This document shows positions 52,689-59,604 of a stretch of DNA of 64,000 nt, piece by piece. This stretch comes from Halomarina salina (GTDB lineage: Archaea > Halobacteriota > Halobacteria > Halobacteriales > Haloarculaceae), in contig NZ_JALLGW010000001.1 in the NCBI RefSeq assembly GCF_023074835.1, forward strand, positions 1,736,001-1,800,000. The letters run 5' to 3'. Position 1 is the stretch's first letter, and each line of letters opens with the position of its first letter. Under the pieces are notes generated by a model. That model saw only the letters and a program-made list of their open reading frames with translations. It did no database searches and was not told where the DNA came from. A program made the position numbers and the translations under genes.

Positions 52689-53698
52689 ACGTCGAACAGG
52701 CACTGAGAGACTGGCTGTCCGACGCCTCGGGGAAGACGAATAGCCACACGTACGGCAACTATCAGAGCCATGGCGGGAAGTTCGCGGGCTACCTGGTCAA
52801 CAAATGCGACGTCGAAGCCATCTCGGACGCGACACGAGGGGACCTAGACAACTTTTTCGGTCACCTGCTGGACAAAGAGAATTTCTCCCCGGAGACGCTG
52901 CCCATCTACCTCCAGGGGATTCGGACTTGGTTTGACCACCTCTCAGACGAAGGCATCTGCGACGACATCACTGAGGGGTACGACATCTACGAAGAGTACG
53001 GGTCTCGTGGCGTAACGCAGCAAACAACTCGAAAGGCGCGTGCGACAAAGGCGAAAGGGGGTGTCGTCTGGGCACACCCGAACGAGGTCACCCAGATGCT
53101 CGAACACGTGCCAGAGACGTATGAATGGCGTAATAAACTGGTTGTGAGGCTTCTGGCAGAGACTGGCCTTCGGCGGGGGGAGCTCGCCGACGTATCTCTG
53201 AGCGACGTCGACCACGATGGACGTTCCATCACAGTCCTGACCCTCAAACGCGAGGACAGTATCGCCCGTACGGTGTACTACTCAGCTCGTACGCAAGAGT
53301 TGATGGACTACTGGGTCAACCGCCGTCGACAGGATATGGGTGGCGCTGACAACTCCGAATACCTGTTTCCGACGCATCAGAGTGGTCGAATGGCCGACCG
53401 GACAGTCGCGGACATCGTCGTCCAATCAGCTAAGAACGCGGGCATCCAATCTGTGATGTTCAGGGACGCGATGGACCGACCGAGACATCGACTGACCCCA
53501 CACTCACTGCGTCACGGTTTTGCCGTCTCGTGCGTTCTATCGGGCGTTCGTGACGGGTTCGATTTCGGCAGCCAGATTGACCTTCGCACGCTGTCCACTC
53601 TCATGGGTCATAAGTCGACGGACACGACGGTTCGTTACTTGAAAGTCCGTGACGAATTTTTCCGCGAACAGGCTGAGAGCTGCGCTCCAAGGTTCTGA
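52685..53698 (+). CDS. int: Tyrosine recombinase (integrase)
   Basis: A 337-residue XerC/D-like integrase. Residues 1-90 form the SAM-like DNA-binding domain. The catalytic domain keeps every signature: TGLRRGELADV (Arg), TLKREDS (Lys), LTPHSLRHGFAV (His-x-x-Arg), LMGHKSTDTTVRYLKV (His and Tyr nucleophile). It would insert and excise the element at a short core site. It is cotranscribed and coupled with the RHH regulator, and lies next to the broken host gene at the left boundary, as expected for an integrase at an element's end. Confidence 0.92.
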   Translation: MNVEQALRDWLSDASGKTNSHTYGNYQSHGGKFAGYLVNKCDVEAISDATRGDLDNFFGHLLDKENFSPETLPIYLQGIRTWFDHLSDEGICDDITEGYDIYEEYGSRGVTQQTTRKARATKAKGGVVWAHPNEVTQMLEHVPETYEWRNKLVVRLLAETGLRRGELADVSLSDVDHDGRSITVLTLKREDSIARTVYYSARTQELMDYWVNRRRQDMGGADNSEYLFPTHQSGRMADRTVADIVVQSAKNAGIQSVMFRDAMDRPRHRLTPHSLRHGFAVSCVLSGVRDGFDFGSQIDLRTLSTLMGHKSTDTTVRYLKVRDEFFREQAESCAPRF

Positions 53699-53785
53699 GC
53701 GACTCTGGCACTTCTTACCACATTCCTGATTTTCTAGATAATTGACAAGTAGTCGCGCCACGTACGTTCGAACGGTGATTCAGTA

Positions 53786-54037
53786 ATGGACGACATCGAC
53801 TGGTATCGGAACGGAGTCGGCAGCCAGACACAAACCACAGACCCGTCCGTCACGTCTCGGTTCTTCGACGTCGAGGACGTACCGGACGACCTCGTTGAGG
53901 ATATCATCAGACACGTCGTGGTGCGGTGCATCTGCCCTGATTGCGGGGATACGTCGTTTTACTATTCGCCGCGTTTAGGCCACCGTGTCCCGGCTGACTG
54001 CCAGGGTGGGTGCGGTACCCAACTACACGTCGACTGA
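53786..54037 (+). CDS. Small zinc-finger protein
   Basis: An 83-residue protein. The C-terminal half has VRCICPDCGDTSFYY and ADCQGGCGTQLHV, giving four or five Cys for a zinc ribbon. The N-terminal half is acidic (DDIDWYRNG ... FFDVEDVPDDLVEDII). The GGTGAT at 53,775-53,780 lies six nt before the ATG and is a Shine-Dalgarno match. The function is unknown; DNA or RNA binding is likely. Confidence 0.7.
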   Translation: MDDIDWYRNGVGSQTQTTDPSVTSRFFDVEDVPDDLVEDIIRHVVVRCICPDCGDTSFYYSPRLGHRVPADCQGGCGTQLHVD

Positions 54038-54050
54038 TTGATTCGCTGAC

Positions 54051-54245
54051 CTATCGCGCGTCTTCGCACTTCGCGCAGCTGCAGTCGACAGCGATGTGCG
54101 GGCAGCCGTGGTTGTGGACGACCCTGTCTGGCTCGCATAAGAATTCGGCGTCGCACTTTGTGCAGCGCGACACGGGCCATGTTTGGCCGTGGATGTTGCG
54201 TTTTCCTGTTTCGATGCAATCGGTTGGGTCAGTGCTTGCTGACAT
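54051..54245 (-). CDS. Small cysteine/histidine-rich protein
   Basis: A 64-residue protein with CTKCDAEFLCEPDRVVHNHGCPH and CSCAKCEDAR, eight Cys and several His, so probably two zinc sites. It is convergent with the preceding zinc-finger gene, their stops only 13 nt apart, and lies downstream of the HTH regulator gene on the same strand. The function is unknown. CCAC/GGTG-type inverted repeats at 54,260-54,283 may terminate or fold the intervening transcript. Confidence 0.62.
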   Translation of the reverse strand: MSASTDPTDCIETGKRNIHGQTWPVSRCTKCDAEFLCEPDRVVHNHGCPHIAVDCSCAKCEDAR

Positions 54246-54319
54246 GCATCGATTCAGACACCACCACCCTATTGGTGTTTGGTGCGTATGGTTCGGCGGG
54301 AAATTATCTACTGTTTTCG

Positions 54320-54901
54320 TCAGTCGTCGTCGTCGGTCAGTCCGAACCGTTCCGCGACGTCGATTGTGGCCTGTGCGCGCTCGACCTTCTCCTCTGCCCT
54401 CTGGCGGTAATCATCGACCGTGTGCGGGCTGATGTCCATCGTCTCGGCCGTCAGTTGTCGTGCGTTATACTCGCCAGAGAAATCATCCATGTGGTACAGC
54501 ACCCGTTCTTCTTGGTCCGATAAGAACGTGTCTTCCACCTGGGCGTCCAGCGCTTTCCCCAGCCACAAACCCATATCATCCACCCTAGAACTGTGGATGA
54601 AGTCAGTCATTTGGGGGTTGCCGGGGTCGTTCCCTTTTGGCGTCATCAGCTTGATTCCGCCGCCAGCAAGATTGCCGACAATGATGACGCGTCGGTCCGT
54701 GCATCGCGGCGAATACTTCCGACCGTGTGCTCTGGCACCCACACAGTACGCTCTGGCCTCCTCTTCGTCGAGGATGTCGCTGGTGTCTTCGCCGAACTCG
54801 TCGACGAGTTTCGCGTGCAGCTTGTCGACGCGGTCTTTCACGCGGTCTTCCATCTTTTGCTCGAACGCCTCGTCCTCGTCTGCGGTTTCGTTCTCGTTCA
54901 T
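54320..54901 (-). CDS. HTH (LuxR/sigma-70 r4-like) regulator
   Basis: A 193-residue acidic protein. Residues 1-75 are helical and charged (DEDEAFEQKMEDRVKDRVDKLHAKL), the middle contains CTDRRVIIVGNLAGGGIKLM, and residues 135-185 form an HTH: LSDQEERVLYHMDDFSGEYNARQL then TAETMDISPHTVDDYRQRAEEK, with SPHTVDDYR as recognition helix. It probably represses viral genes. The CTATAG element at 54,927-54,932 lies about 27 nt before the ATG, and palindromic repeats at 54,940-55,029 lie just upstream, which would suit autoregulation. Confidence 0.68.
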   Translation of the reverse strand: MNENETADEDEAFEQKMEDRVKDRVDKLHAKLVDEFGEDTSDILDEEEARAYCVGARAHGRKYSPRCTDRRVIIVGNLAGGGIKLMTPKGNDPGNPQMTDFIHSSRVDDMGLWLGKALDAQVEDTFLSDQEERVLYHMDDFSGEYNARQLTAETMDISPHTVDDYRQRAEEKVERAQATIDVAERFGLTDDDD

Positions 54902-54939
54902 CGCGATTTATCCAAACACCCTACCCCCTATAGGTTTGC

Positions 54940-55029
54940 CGGGGCACCAAATGCCCCGAACTTAAGACTACGTCCAAATGTCAATCTGGTAGGTAGCTGC
55001 CTTGAGACTACGCCGAACGTAGTCTTAAG
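54940..55029. promoter_or_regulatory. Hairpin plus three 13-nt repeats upstream of the HTH regulator gene
   Basis: CGGGGCA (54,940-54,946) and TGCCCCG (54,952-54,958) form a perfect 7-bp stem with a 5-nt loop. Next to it CTTAAGACTACGT (54,961-54,973) has an exact inverted copy ACGTAGTCTTAAG (55,017-55,029), and a near-identical direct copy CTTGAGACTACGC (55,001-55,013) lies between them. Both outer copies are followed by CAAATG. The region is non-coding and lies upstream of the regulator's TATA box. Either operator sites or replication iterons would give this pattern. Confidence 0.7.
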
Positions 55030-55101
55030 TCAAATGGGATGCCGTCGAATACGTCGATAATGTATCACCGGCGAATTGCGAAAATATCTCGCGCGCGGTG
55101 G

Positions 55102-55701
55102 TCAGAGTAGTCCCGCGCGGTCCATCATCTCGGCCGCGAGGTCGTCTGGCTCTCGGCCCAGATAGTTGCTCTCGAACGTACCCCTGTCAGACCATCCACC
55201 CCATCGCATGATGACGTCCGCCGCGTAGTGCGCGTCGAGTCTGAAGAACGTGTGCGTGGCCCAGGTACGGCGCAGGTCGTGCGGCCGTACGTGTCGCCAG
55301 TCGTCGTCCCCGGTCTCTTTGGCCAGCGCTTCCGCGGCGGTCTTGACCCATCGTCGCACGGTTCGCGGATGGACGTCGATGATGGGTTCGCCCTGGCGCA
55401 GACCCTTGGTTTTGCTCATCGTCACGGCGTTCAATCTGGTTTGACTGCTGACGGGGCACTCGCGATACCCAGTCTTCCCTTCTCGAATCCTGACTTTGAA
55501 CGCTTCAGTCTCGGCGTCGAGCTGGCGGAAGTCCTGGCGAGCGACGCGTGTGGTCTCCTCGCCCCTGAATCCATCCAACATCAACTCGATGGCGAGCTTG
55601 CGGTCTGGCTCTTCGCTCCAAAAATCGACTATCTGTTCCTGTTCCTCGGACGAGAGCCAGCAGCGATAGCCGTCCTCTGTTGGCATCGGTTCAATCTGCA
55701 T
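55102..55701 (-). CDS. Second tyrosine recombinase, catalytic domain only
   Basis: A 199-residue protein that is nearly all tyrosine-recombinase catalytic domain: LDGFRGEETTRV (Arg), IREGKTGYREC (Lys), RPHDLRRTWATH (His-x-x-Arg), IMRWGGWSDRGTFESNYLGRE (Trp in place of the second His, then Tyr). No N-terminal SAM-like core-binding domain precedes it. GGTGAT four nt before the ATG at 55,701 supports this start; it overlaps the upstream gene by 11 nt. It could be a second integrase, a resolvase or a directionality partner. Confidence 0.8.
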   Translation of the reverse strand: MQIEPMPTEDGYRCWLSSEEQEQIVDFWSEEPDRKLAIELMLDGFRGEETTRVARQDFRQLDAETEAFKVRIREGKTGYRECPVSSQTRLNAVTMSKTKGLRQGEPIIDVHPRTVRRWVKTAAEALAKETGDDDWRHVRPHDLRRTWATHTFFRLDAHYAADVIMRWGGWSDRGTFESNYLGREPDDLAAEMMDRAGLL

Positions 55702-55951
55702 TGGAATCACCATCAGAGAGCGTAGAACGCTTCTGGAGAGCACGCCAACGTCGGTCTAACGGCCATCCTTGACGTCGGTGACTCGACCATACCTGATACA
55801 GGTCATCTGTCATCTCAATCTCTCCTGGGACACCATCTGTCCCCAGACAATCGTCGATGCGGTCGAGTACGTCCCGCCAGTCAGGGTGTTCGCCTTGAAG
55901 GATTTCTCCGGTGATGGTGACCTTGACCACCGTTAGCTTGTAGTCTCTCAT
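55691..55951 (-). CDS. Hypothetical viral protein
   Basis: An 86-residue protein, MRDYKLTVVKVTITGEILQ at the start and SSHRRQGWPLDRRWRAL further on, with no recognised motif. The start overlaps the upstream stop as ATGA with the GGTGAT ribosome-binding site inside the previous gene. Its 3' end overlaps the catalytic-only recombinase start by 11 nt. Confidence 0.6.
   Translation of the reverse strand: MRDYKLTVVKVTITGEILQGEHPDWRDVLDRIDDCLGTDGVPGEIEMTDDLYQVWSSHRRQGWPLDRRWRALQKRSTLSDGDSNAD
55699..55711 (-). promoter_or_regulatory. Ribosome-binding site of the catalytic-only recombinase
   Basis: GGTGAT lies four nt before the ATG at 55,701, the same core and nearly the same spacing as the ATGA junctions, but with TCCA between and an 11-nt gene overlap. 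It decides this start over Met codons at 55,713 and 55,686. Confidence 0.7.
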
Positions 55952-56259
55952 CGCTCATCACCCATTATGTCGTACGAGCGCTCTGTCCTACCATTCCCCT
56001 TACCCGAATGACCCATCGTGACCAGTGGATGGGAGGTGTATTTGACCATGAACTCGTGAGCCTCCTGGTAGCACTCTTCGACTCTCTGTTCCTCCTCAAC
56101 GACTACGGTGCAGCGCAGCGTTCGGCCACACCCGAAGTCATCATTCCCGGGGACGTCCTCCCCGCACTCGAACGAGTCGGCGTCGAGGTGATTCAGTCGC
56201 GTCCATGTCCCGCAGACGGGGCACTCCGCGCCGAATTCAGACCCCTCGACCTCGCTCAT
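55948..56259 (-). CDS. Small zinc-finger protein
   Basis: A 103-residue protein with an N-terminal zinc ribbon (CPVCGTWTRLNHL, then DDFGCGRTLRC). The rest is an acidic/His region, HEFMVKYTSHPLVTMGHSG. It ends in GDER, the same tetrapeptide as two neighbouring genes, because the coupled start of the next gene sits in GGTGATGAGCGATGA. It is translated from an ATGA overlap with the previous gene. Function unknown. Confidence 0.65.
   Translation of the reverse strand: MSEVEGSEFGAECPVCGTWTRLNHLDADSFECGEDVPGNDDFGCGRTLRCTVVVEEEQRVEECYQEAHEFMVKYTSHPLVTMGHSGKGNGRTERSYDIMGDER
55949..55962 (-). promoter_or_regulatory. Viral coupling junction 4
   Basis: GGTGATGAGCGATGA on the minus strand, identical to junction 2, joining the zinc-finger gene and the 86-residue gene. 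Confidence 0.78.
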
Positions 56260-56618
56260 CTCTCATCACCTGCACGTACGAGTCCCAGTTCGAATCGGGA
56301 CTGACAGAACACATTGATACACGCGTATTCGCCCGAGTCCAGACTGGTGATGTGGTATCCACAGTCCGGGCAGTCGGGGATGTGTTCGTCGTAGCACGAA
56401 TCCAGGAATTTCATCATGTACGCCTCTGGAAGGTCCTCTCGGATGACTTCGTCTGCCGTTGAGTTACTGCGACGAACCATATCGGGCGGATAGATGATAT
56501 CATCCCAGGCGTCCTCCAGGGGATACGGTGCGTCATCGGGCCACAGTTCGCGGATGCGTTCAACGTGGTCCTCTTCCTCTTCTCCGTCGACGTCTGGTCG
56601 GTATGGATTCGGACTCAT
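56256..56618 (-). CDS. Small zinc-finger protein
   Basis: A 120-residue acidic protein. The C-terminal third has CPDCGYHITSLDSGEYACINVFCQSRF, a CxxC...CxxxxC pattern for one zinc. The first two thirds (EEEEDHVERIRELWPDDAPYPLEDAWDD) are charged and without known motif. It ends in GDER and shares the ATGA coupling on both sides. Confidence 0.65.
   Translation of the reverse strand: MSPNPYRPDVDGEEEEDHVERIRELWPDDAPYPLEDAWDDIIYPPDMVRRSNSTADEVIREDLPEAYMMKFLDSCYDEHIPDCPDCGYHITSLDSGEYACINVFCQSRFELGLVRAGDER
56257..56270 (-). promoter_or_regulatory. Viral coupling junction 3
   Basis: GGTGATGAGAGATGA on the minus strand, identical to junction 2 except for one base and with the same spacing. It again encodes GDER at the end of the upstream gene. 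Confidence 0.78.
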
Positions 56619-57019
56619 CGCTCATCACCCGTGCAGACCTCTTCGATGGACTCTGGCGGCTGGTAATCCAGTTCCTCGGTCTGGTTCTCGCGTACGGTGA
56701 CGACGCCAGTCTCCTCGGCCCAGTCAGGGTTGCAATCGACCCCCCACATTACCACCACCATCCCATCTCCTGAGGAATTGTCAATATCGACGCGGCCCCA
56801 CGAAACATCCTGCTCTCCCGAATAATCTACCACTGTCGGTCCTGTGACTTGTGCGACCTCGTCGCAGGTGCGTGCAGGGGTGTCGCAGTCATCTGTTGTC
56901 GGTGACAGCATCATCGCACCGATGACGACGACGAAGAGGGCTGCGGTGAGCGTTGCACCCGCAGCGACTGCGACCAGCTTCGTCTTCATATCCATGTTCT
57001 GTTCGGTTGATTCGGTCAT
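56615..57019 (-). CDS. Membrane-anchored viral protein
   Basis: A 134-residue protein with one N-terminal transmembrane helix (residues 12-38, KLVAVAAGATLTAALFVVVI) and an extracellular domain (CDTPARTCDEVAQVTG, then VVVMWGVDCNPDW) with four Cys that may form disulfides. It ends in GDER and overlaps the next gene. It begins the distal part of the coupled operon after a 136-nt gap. A virion or surface role is possible but not shown. Confidence 0.62.
   Translation of the reverse strand: MTESTEQNMDMKTKLVAVAAGATLTAALFVVVIGAMMLSPTTDDCDTPARTCDEVAQVTGPTVVDYSGEQDVSWGRVDIDNSSGDGMVVVMWGVDCNPDWAEETGVVTVRENQTEELDYQPPESIEEVCTGDER
56616..56629 (-). promoter_or_regulatory. Viral coupling junction 2
   Basis: GGTGATGAGCGATGA on the minus strand: ribosome-binding site five nt before the ATG, which overlaps the TGA of the previous gene. 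It gives the upstream protein its GDER ending. Confidence 0.78.
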
Positions 57020-57155
57020 GTCTGATTCACAGACTATAGCGTAATATCAGATGGCAAAGGTGTTGTGGGGGGTCGAATCGAGTGGAAATCAGGGGGTCGA
57101 AGCGACAGTCAAGCGCGAATCTGTCCGAGAATGGGTGTAGTATCGGACAGCCCAA

Positions 57156-57500
57156 TCAGTCGTCACCTGGGGCAATGTTGGCCACGCCCGTTGTCGACGA
57201 CACAGGGGTCAATCCATCAAGCCGTTCTTGAATCGGCGACACAAACGACCGGGGAGACACGTCGAAGAAGCGCAACCACTGCCGCACCCACAAGAGGGTA
57301 ATCACGTACCATACCCATGCGCTGTGTTCGACTGGGCCTGCCGCCAGTGGCAGAGCGAACACGTTCAGCTTGACCGTTAGCAGTGTCTCGGTGACCTCGG
57401 CGATGTCGAACGCGCTCCCCTGGGTGACCACGACGATGAGCCATGAGACAGAGATGTCTGTTACCGCACCCATGACTCGCGATATACGGTCCTCACTCAT
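57156..57500 (-). CDS. Viral membrane protein
   Basis: A 114-residue protein with two or three hydrophobic segments (ISVSWLIVVVTQGSAFDIA, NVFALPLAAGP, AWVWYVITLLWVRQWL). The ATG at 57,500 is fixed by GGTGAT at 57,505-57,510 and overlaps the upstream stop by eight nt. It is the last gene before a 136-nt gap. No family recognised. Confidence 0.6.
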   Translation of the reverse strand: MSEDRISRVMGAVTDISVSWLIVVVTQGSAFDIAEVTETLLTVKLNVFALPLAAGPVEHSAWVWYVITLLWVRQWLRFFDVSPRSFVSPIQERLDGLTPVSSTTGVANIAPGDD

Positions 57501-57852
57501 CGTCATCACCTCGGTCCGTCGAGTCGATGACTCCTGTCCCGACCGGGACGAGCATCCTCTCACTAATCCGTGCCCGACACACAGCCGGTTCTACCTCACA
57601 CGACACCCAATCCCCTTCTGAAGGGCACTCACTTTCTGGGAAGAGTACGTACGACGATTCCCGAGTCAGCGTGCGGACGTTCAGGAACTCCAGCACACGC
57701 GTCACCGAATCAGGGCAGCGACCATGCTGGCGCTGGATGACGACCGCACACATACCTGCCTCCATCGCTCCTCTCATCAACCGGGTGAACTGGTAGTCGT
57801 CGACCTGTTCAGGTGCGACGACCTGCATTACCTCACCCTCGACGTTACTCAT
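57493..57852 (-). CDS. Hypothetical viral protein
   Basis: A 119-residue soluble protein with a mostly alpha/beta pattern (VVAPEQVDDYQFTRLMRGAMEAGMCAVVIQRQHG) and an acidic C-terminus (RGDDDE). No motif recognised. Its start overlaps the preceding small gene as ATGA; the preceding GAGGTGG is a ribosome-binding site. The C-terminal GDDDE comes from the next gene's GGTGATGACGATGAG junction. Confidence 0.6.
   Translation of the reverse strand: MSNVEGEVMQVVAPEQVDDYQFTRLMRGAMEAGMCAVVIQRQHGRCPDSVTRVLEFLNVRTLTRESSYVLFPESECPSEGDWVSCEVEPAVCRARISERMLVPVGTGVIDSTDRGDDDE
57498..57510 (-). promoter_or_regulatory. Viral coupling junction 1 (GGTGAT Shine-Dalgarno)
   Basis: Reading on the minus strand, GGTGATGACG is followed by ATGAG. 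GGTGAT matches the anti-Shine-Dalgarno end of archaeal 16S rRNA (…AUCACCUCC-3') and lies four nt ahead of the ATG, inside the 3' end of the previous gene. Confidence 0.75.
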
Positions 57853-58019
57853 CGAACCACCTCTCGTCGAGAGAGAAGCGCATACAGGGCCAGGGCAGTT
57901 GTCTTGAACGCCACCGCGGAGAGCAGCCACTCGCCCGGGGGTAGGTACGCGACAGACGCTACCAAGTGAACGGTACCTGCGACCACTGAACTCAACCAGT
58001 ATTGCAGCTTGCTGAACAT
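57849..58019 (-). CDS. Small two-helix membrane protein, first gene of the viral operon
   Basis: A 56-residue frame: FSKLQYWLSSVVAGTVHLVA, then YLPPGEWLLSAVAFKTTAL and ALYALLSRREVVR, two transmembrane helices with a basic end. It overlaps the next gene as ATGA. It is the promoter-proximal gene of the coupled series, about 125 nt from the divergent gene at 58,146. It falls below a 60-residue cut-off. Confidence 0.58.
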   Translation of the reverse strand: MFSKLQYWLSSVVAGTVHLVASVAYLPPGEWLLSAVAFKTTALALYALLSRREVVR

Positions 58020-58145
58020 GTGTTTATCCAGCTATTCGAGTCATATCGGGGAGTAAAGGGCTTGTGTCGGGCTGATATTGACATCGGAGGAGCCTGTGTT
58101 CACTTTCACTCCGATACGCAGAGGTTCATGTTGGATGGCGTTTGA

Positions 58146-58442
58146 GTGACACTCGTGGGAAACCTGACTTCCCTAGAACTCGGAACCGGTGCATCGGTCA
58201 AAGTGGGTGACGTCGTCCTCATCCGCGAGAGGCTCAGTGATTCAGAGGATGAGGCGAATACGAAACCTGGCCCACGCGAGGTGGATGAGATATGGTTCGA
58301 CGACGACGAGGTTCCATCAGGTCAAGCAATAATCTACCTGAACCACGCCACTATCGAGGACGCAGACAGACTTGCTACCTCACCGGAGACCCTCACCGAC
58401 TGGCTAGAAGAAGAGAAGGCATACATCGGAACGCCCGAGTGA
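58146..58442 (+). CDS. Hypothetical protein
   Basis: A 98-residue acidic protein beginning with a GTG: LTSLELGTGASVKVGDVVLIRE suggests a small beta-barrel, and EVDEIWFDDDEVPSGQAIIYLNH follows. No motif recognised. It is divergent from the minus-strand viral operon, so 58,020-58,145 is a bidirectional promoter region. The 249 nt after it (58,443-58,691) carry no gene. Confidence 0.58.
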   Translation: MTLVGNLTSLELGTGASVKVGDVVLIRERLSDSEDEANTKPGPREVDEIWFDDDEVPSGQAIIYLNHATIEDADRLATSPETLTDWLEEEKAYIGTPE

Positions 58443-58691
58443 CGGCACAGACAGCATCACGAAACCCCATCCAACACTTCTTCGACGGCTGAACCGGTCA
58501 TAGGGGATTCTATGGAGGTCCCTGCCCCTCAAGAGATAAAGGGTGCCCAGGGAACGCTGTAGAACGGGTCAGCTGCCCCGGTATAACAACTAGCCTAAAT
58601 GCGTGCTGCCCGACAGTCACCATCATCACCACTTAGATGAGTAACCACCAAATGCGAAACGTGTTTGTCCGAATGGCATTACAGTGCTTGT

Positions 58692-59498
58692 ATGTCGTCT
58701 GACGACTCTTTTGAGATTGAGGAATCTCTGAAAGACGATTTGGTAGAGTTTTTTTCTGAGCCATCAAAAGAGAATCTCCCGAGACTACTCCGCCAAGACA
58801 AGGAGTATGATTACTTGGAGTTCAAACGTGAATGGCCGCATAAATCAAAGCTGGCGAAGCATATTCTAGCCTTCTCGAATTCTGGGGGTGGGATAATCGT
58901 TGTAGGCGTCGACGAAGATGACAACGGTACACCAGAGCCCGTGGGGGTCGAAGATAGTTGGGACGAAGCGAAATTTGGGAATAAAGTTGAGAATTTCATA
59001 CCGGACGCAGCACGAGAATTCTATGCGCTCAGGCAATATACATATTCCAGTAGCATATACGAGGATGACGTTGCTGGATTCACCTTCCAAGTCGTACTTA
59101 TCGAGGGTGCAGACTCCTCCGGCCCACTCGTTGCAACCGGGAGTAGCACGCATATTGATGAGGGGGCGATTTATGTCCGAAGAAACAGCAAGAGTGAGAA
59201 CGCCAACTACGATGAACTCCAGTCGATACTGCATCGCCGTGACGAAAATGGAGTAGAGAAGTCCACTGCTGAACTTCATGAAGAGATGGAGGAGTTGAAA
59301 ACGCTCTATGGGCAAATTAGTAAGAAAAAGAGAGTCATTAAGAATAACTTTTTCATCATGGACATGGTTGGTTTTAGCAGCACCAAGAAAAACAAGAACT
59401 ACCCTAGCCAGACCTATGACGAATATGTCCGCGAGCTCATCGACAAGAAAAAGATTAAGATAGAACGTAGGCTTGGCGTTTCTGGACTTGATATCTAA
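58692..59498 (+). CDS. AlbA_2 (Schlafen-type) domain protein, AT-rich
   Basis: A 268-residue protein. Residues 40-150 form an AlbA_2 domain: EYDYLEFKREWPHKSKLAKHILAFSN then SGGGIIVVGVDEDDNG, the LEFK...AFANxxGGxxxxGV pattern of Schlafen/AlbA_2 proteins. The C-terminal region is helical and Lys-rich (ELHEEMEELKTLYGQISKKKRVIKN), ending in a possible small winged helix. GC is far below that of its surroundings and codons are unlike haloarchaeal ones, so it was probably acquired separately. AlbA_2 proteins in viruses and defence islands act as nucleic-acid-binding regulators or nucleases; the role here is open. Confidence 0.78.
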   Translation: MSSDDSFEIEESLKDDLVEFFSEPSKENLPRLLRQDKEYDYLEFKREWPHKSKLAKHILAFSNSGGGIIVVGVDEDDNGTPEPVGVEDSWDEAKFGNKVENFIPDAAREFYALRQYTYSSSIYEDDVAGFTFQVVLIEGADSSGPLVATGSSTHIDEGAIYVRRNSKSENANYDELQSILHRRDENGVEKSTAELHEEMEELKTLYGQISKKKRVIKNNFFIMDMVGFSSTKKNKNYPSQTYDEYVRELIDKKKIKIERRLGVSGLDI

Positions 59499-59604
59499 TC
59501 AGACAAACCAGATTTTCTGTTTTCCGATTGGTGTGTGTGTATCCCCCCCACCCCTACGCGCCCGCGTACGCGTGCGGATGTCTGGGAACACCCGAGAGCA
59601 CCAT

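Noticed and set aside
59530-59580. A GT-repeat/C-run with CGCGTACGCG as a possible origin or recombination site
   Set aside because: Short simple-sequence stretches between two convergent genes; no repeated units or adjacent initiator gene.
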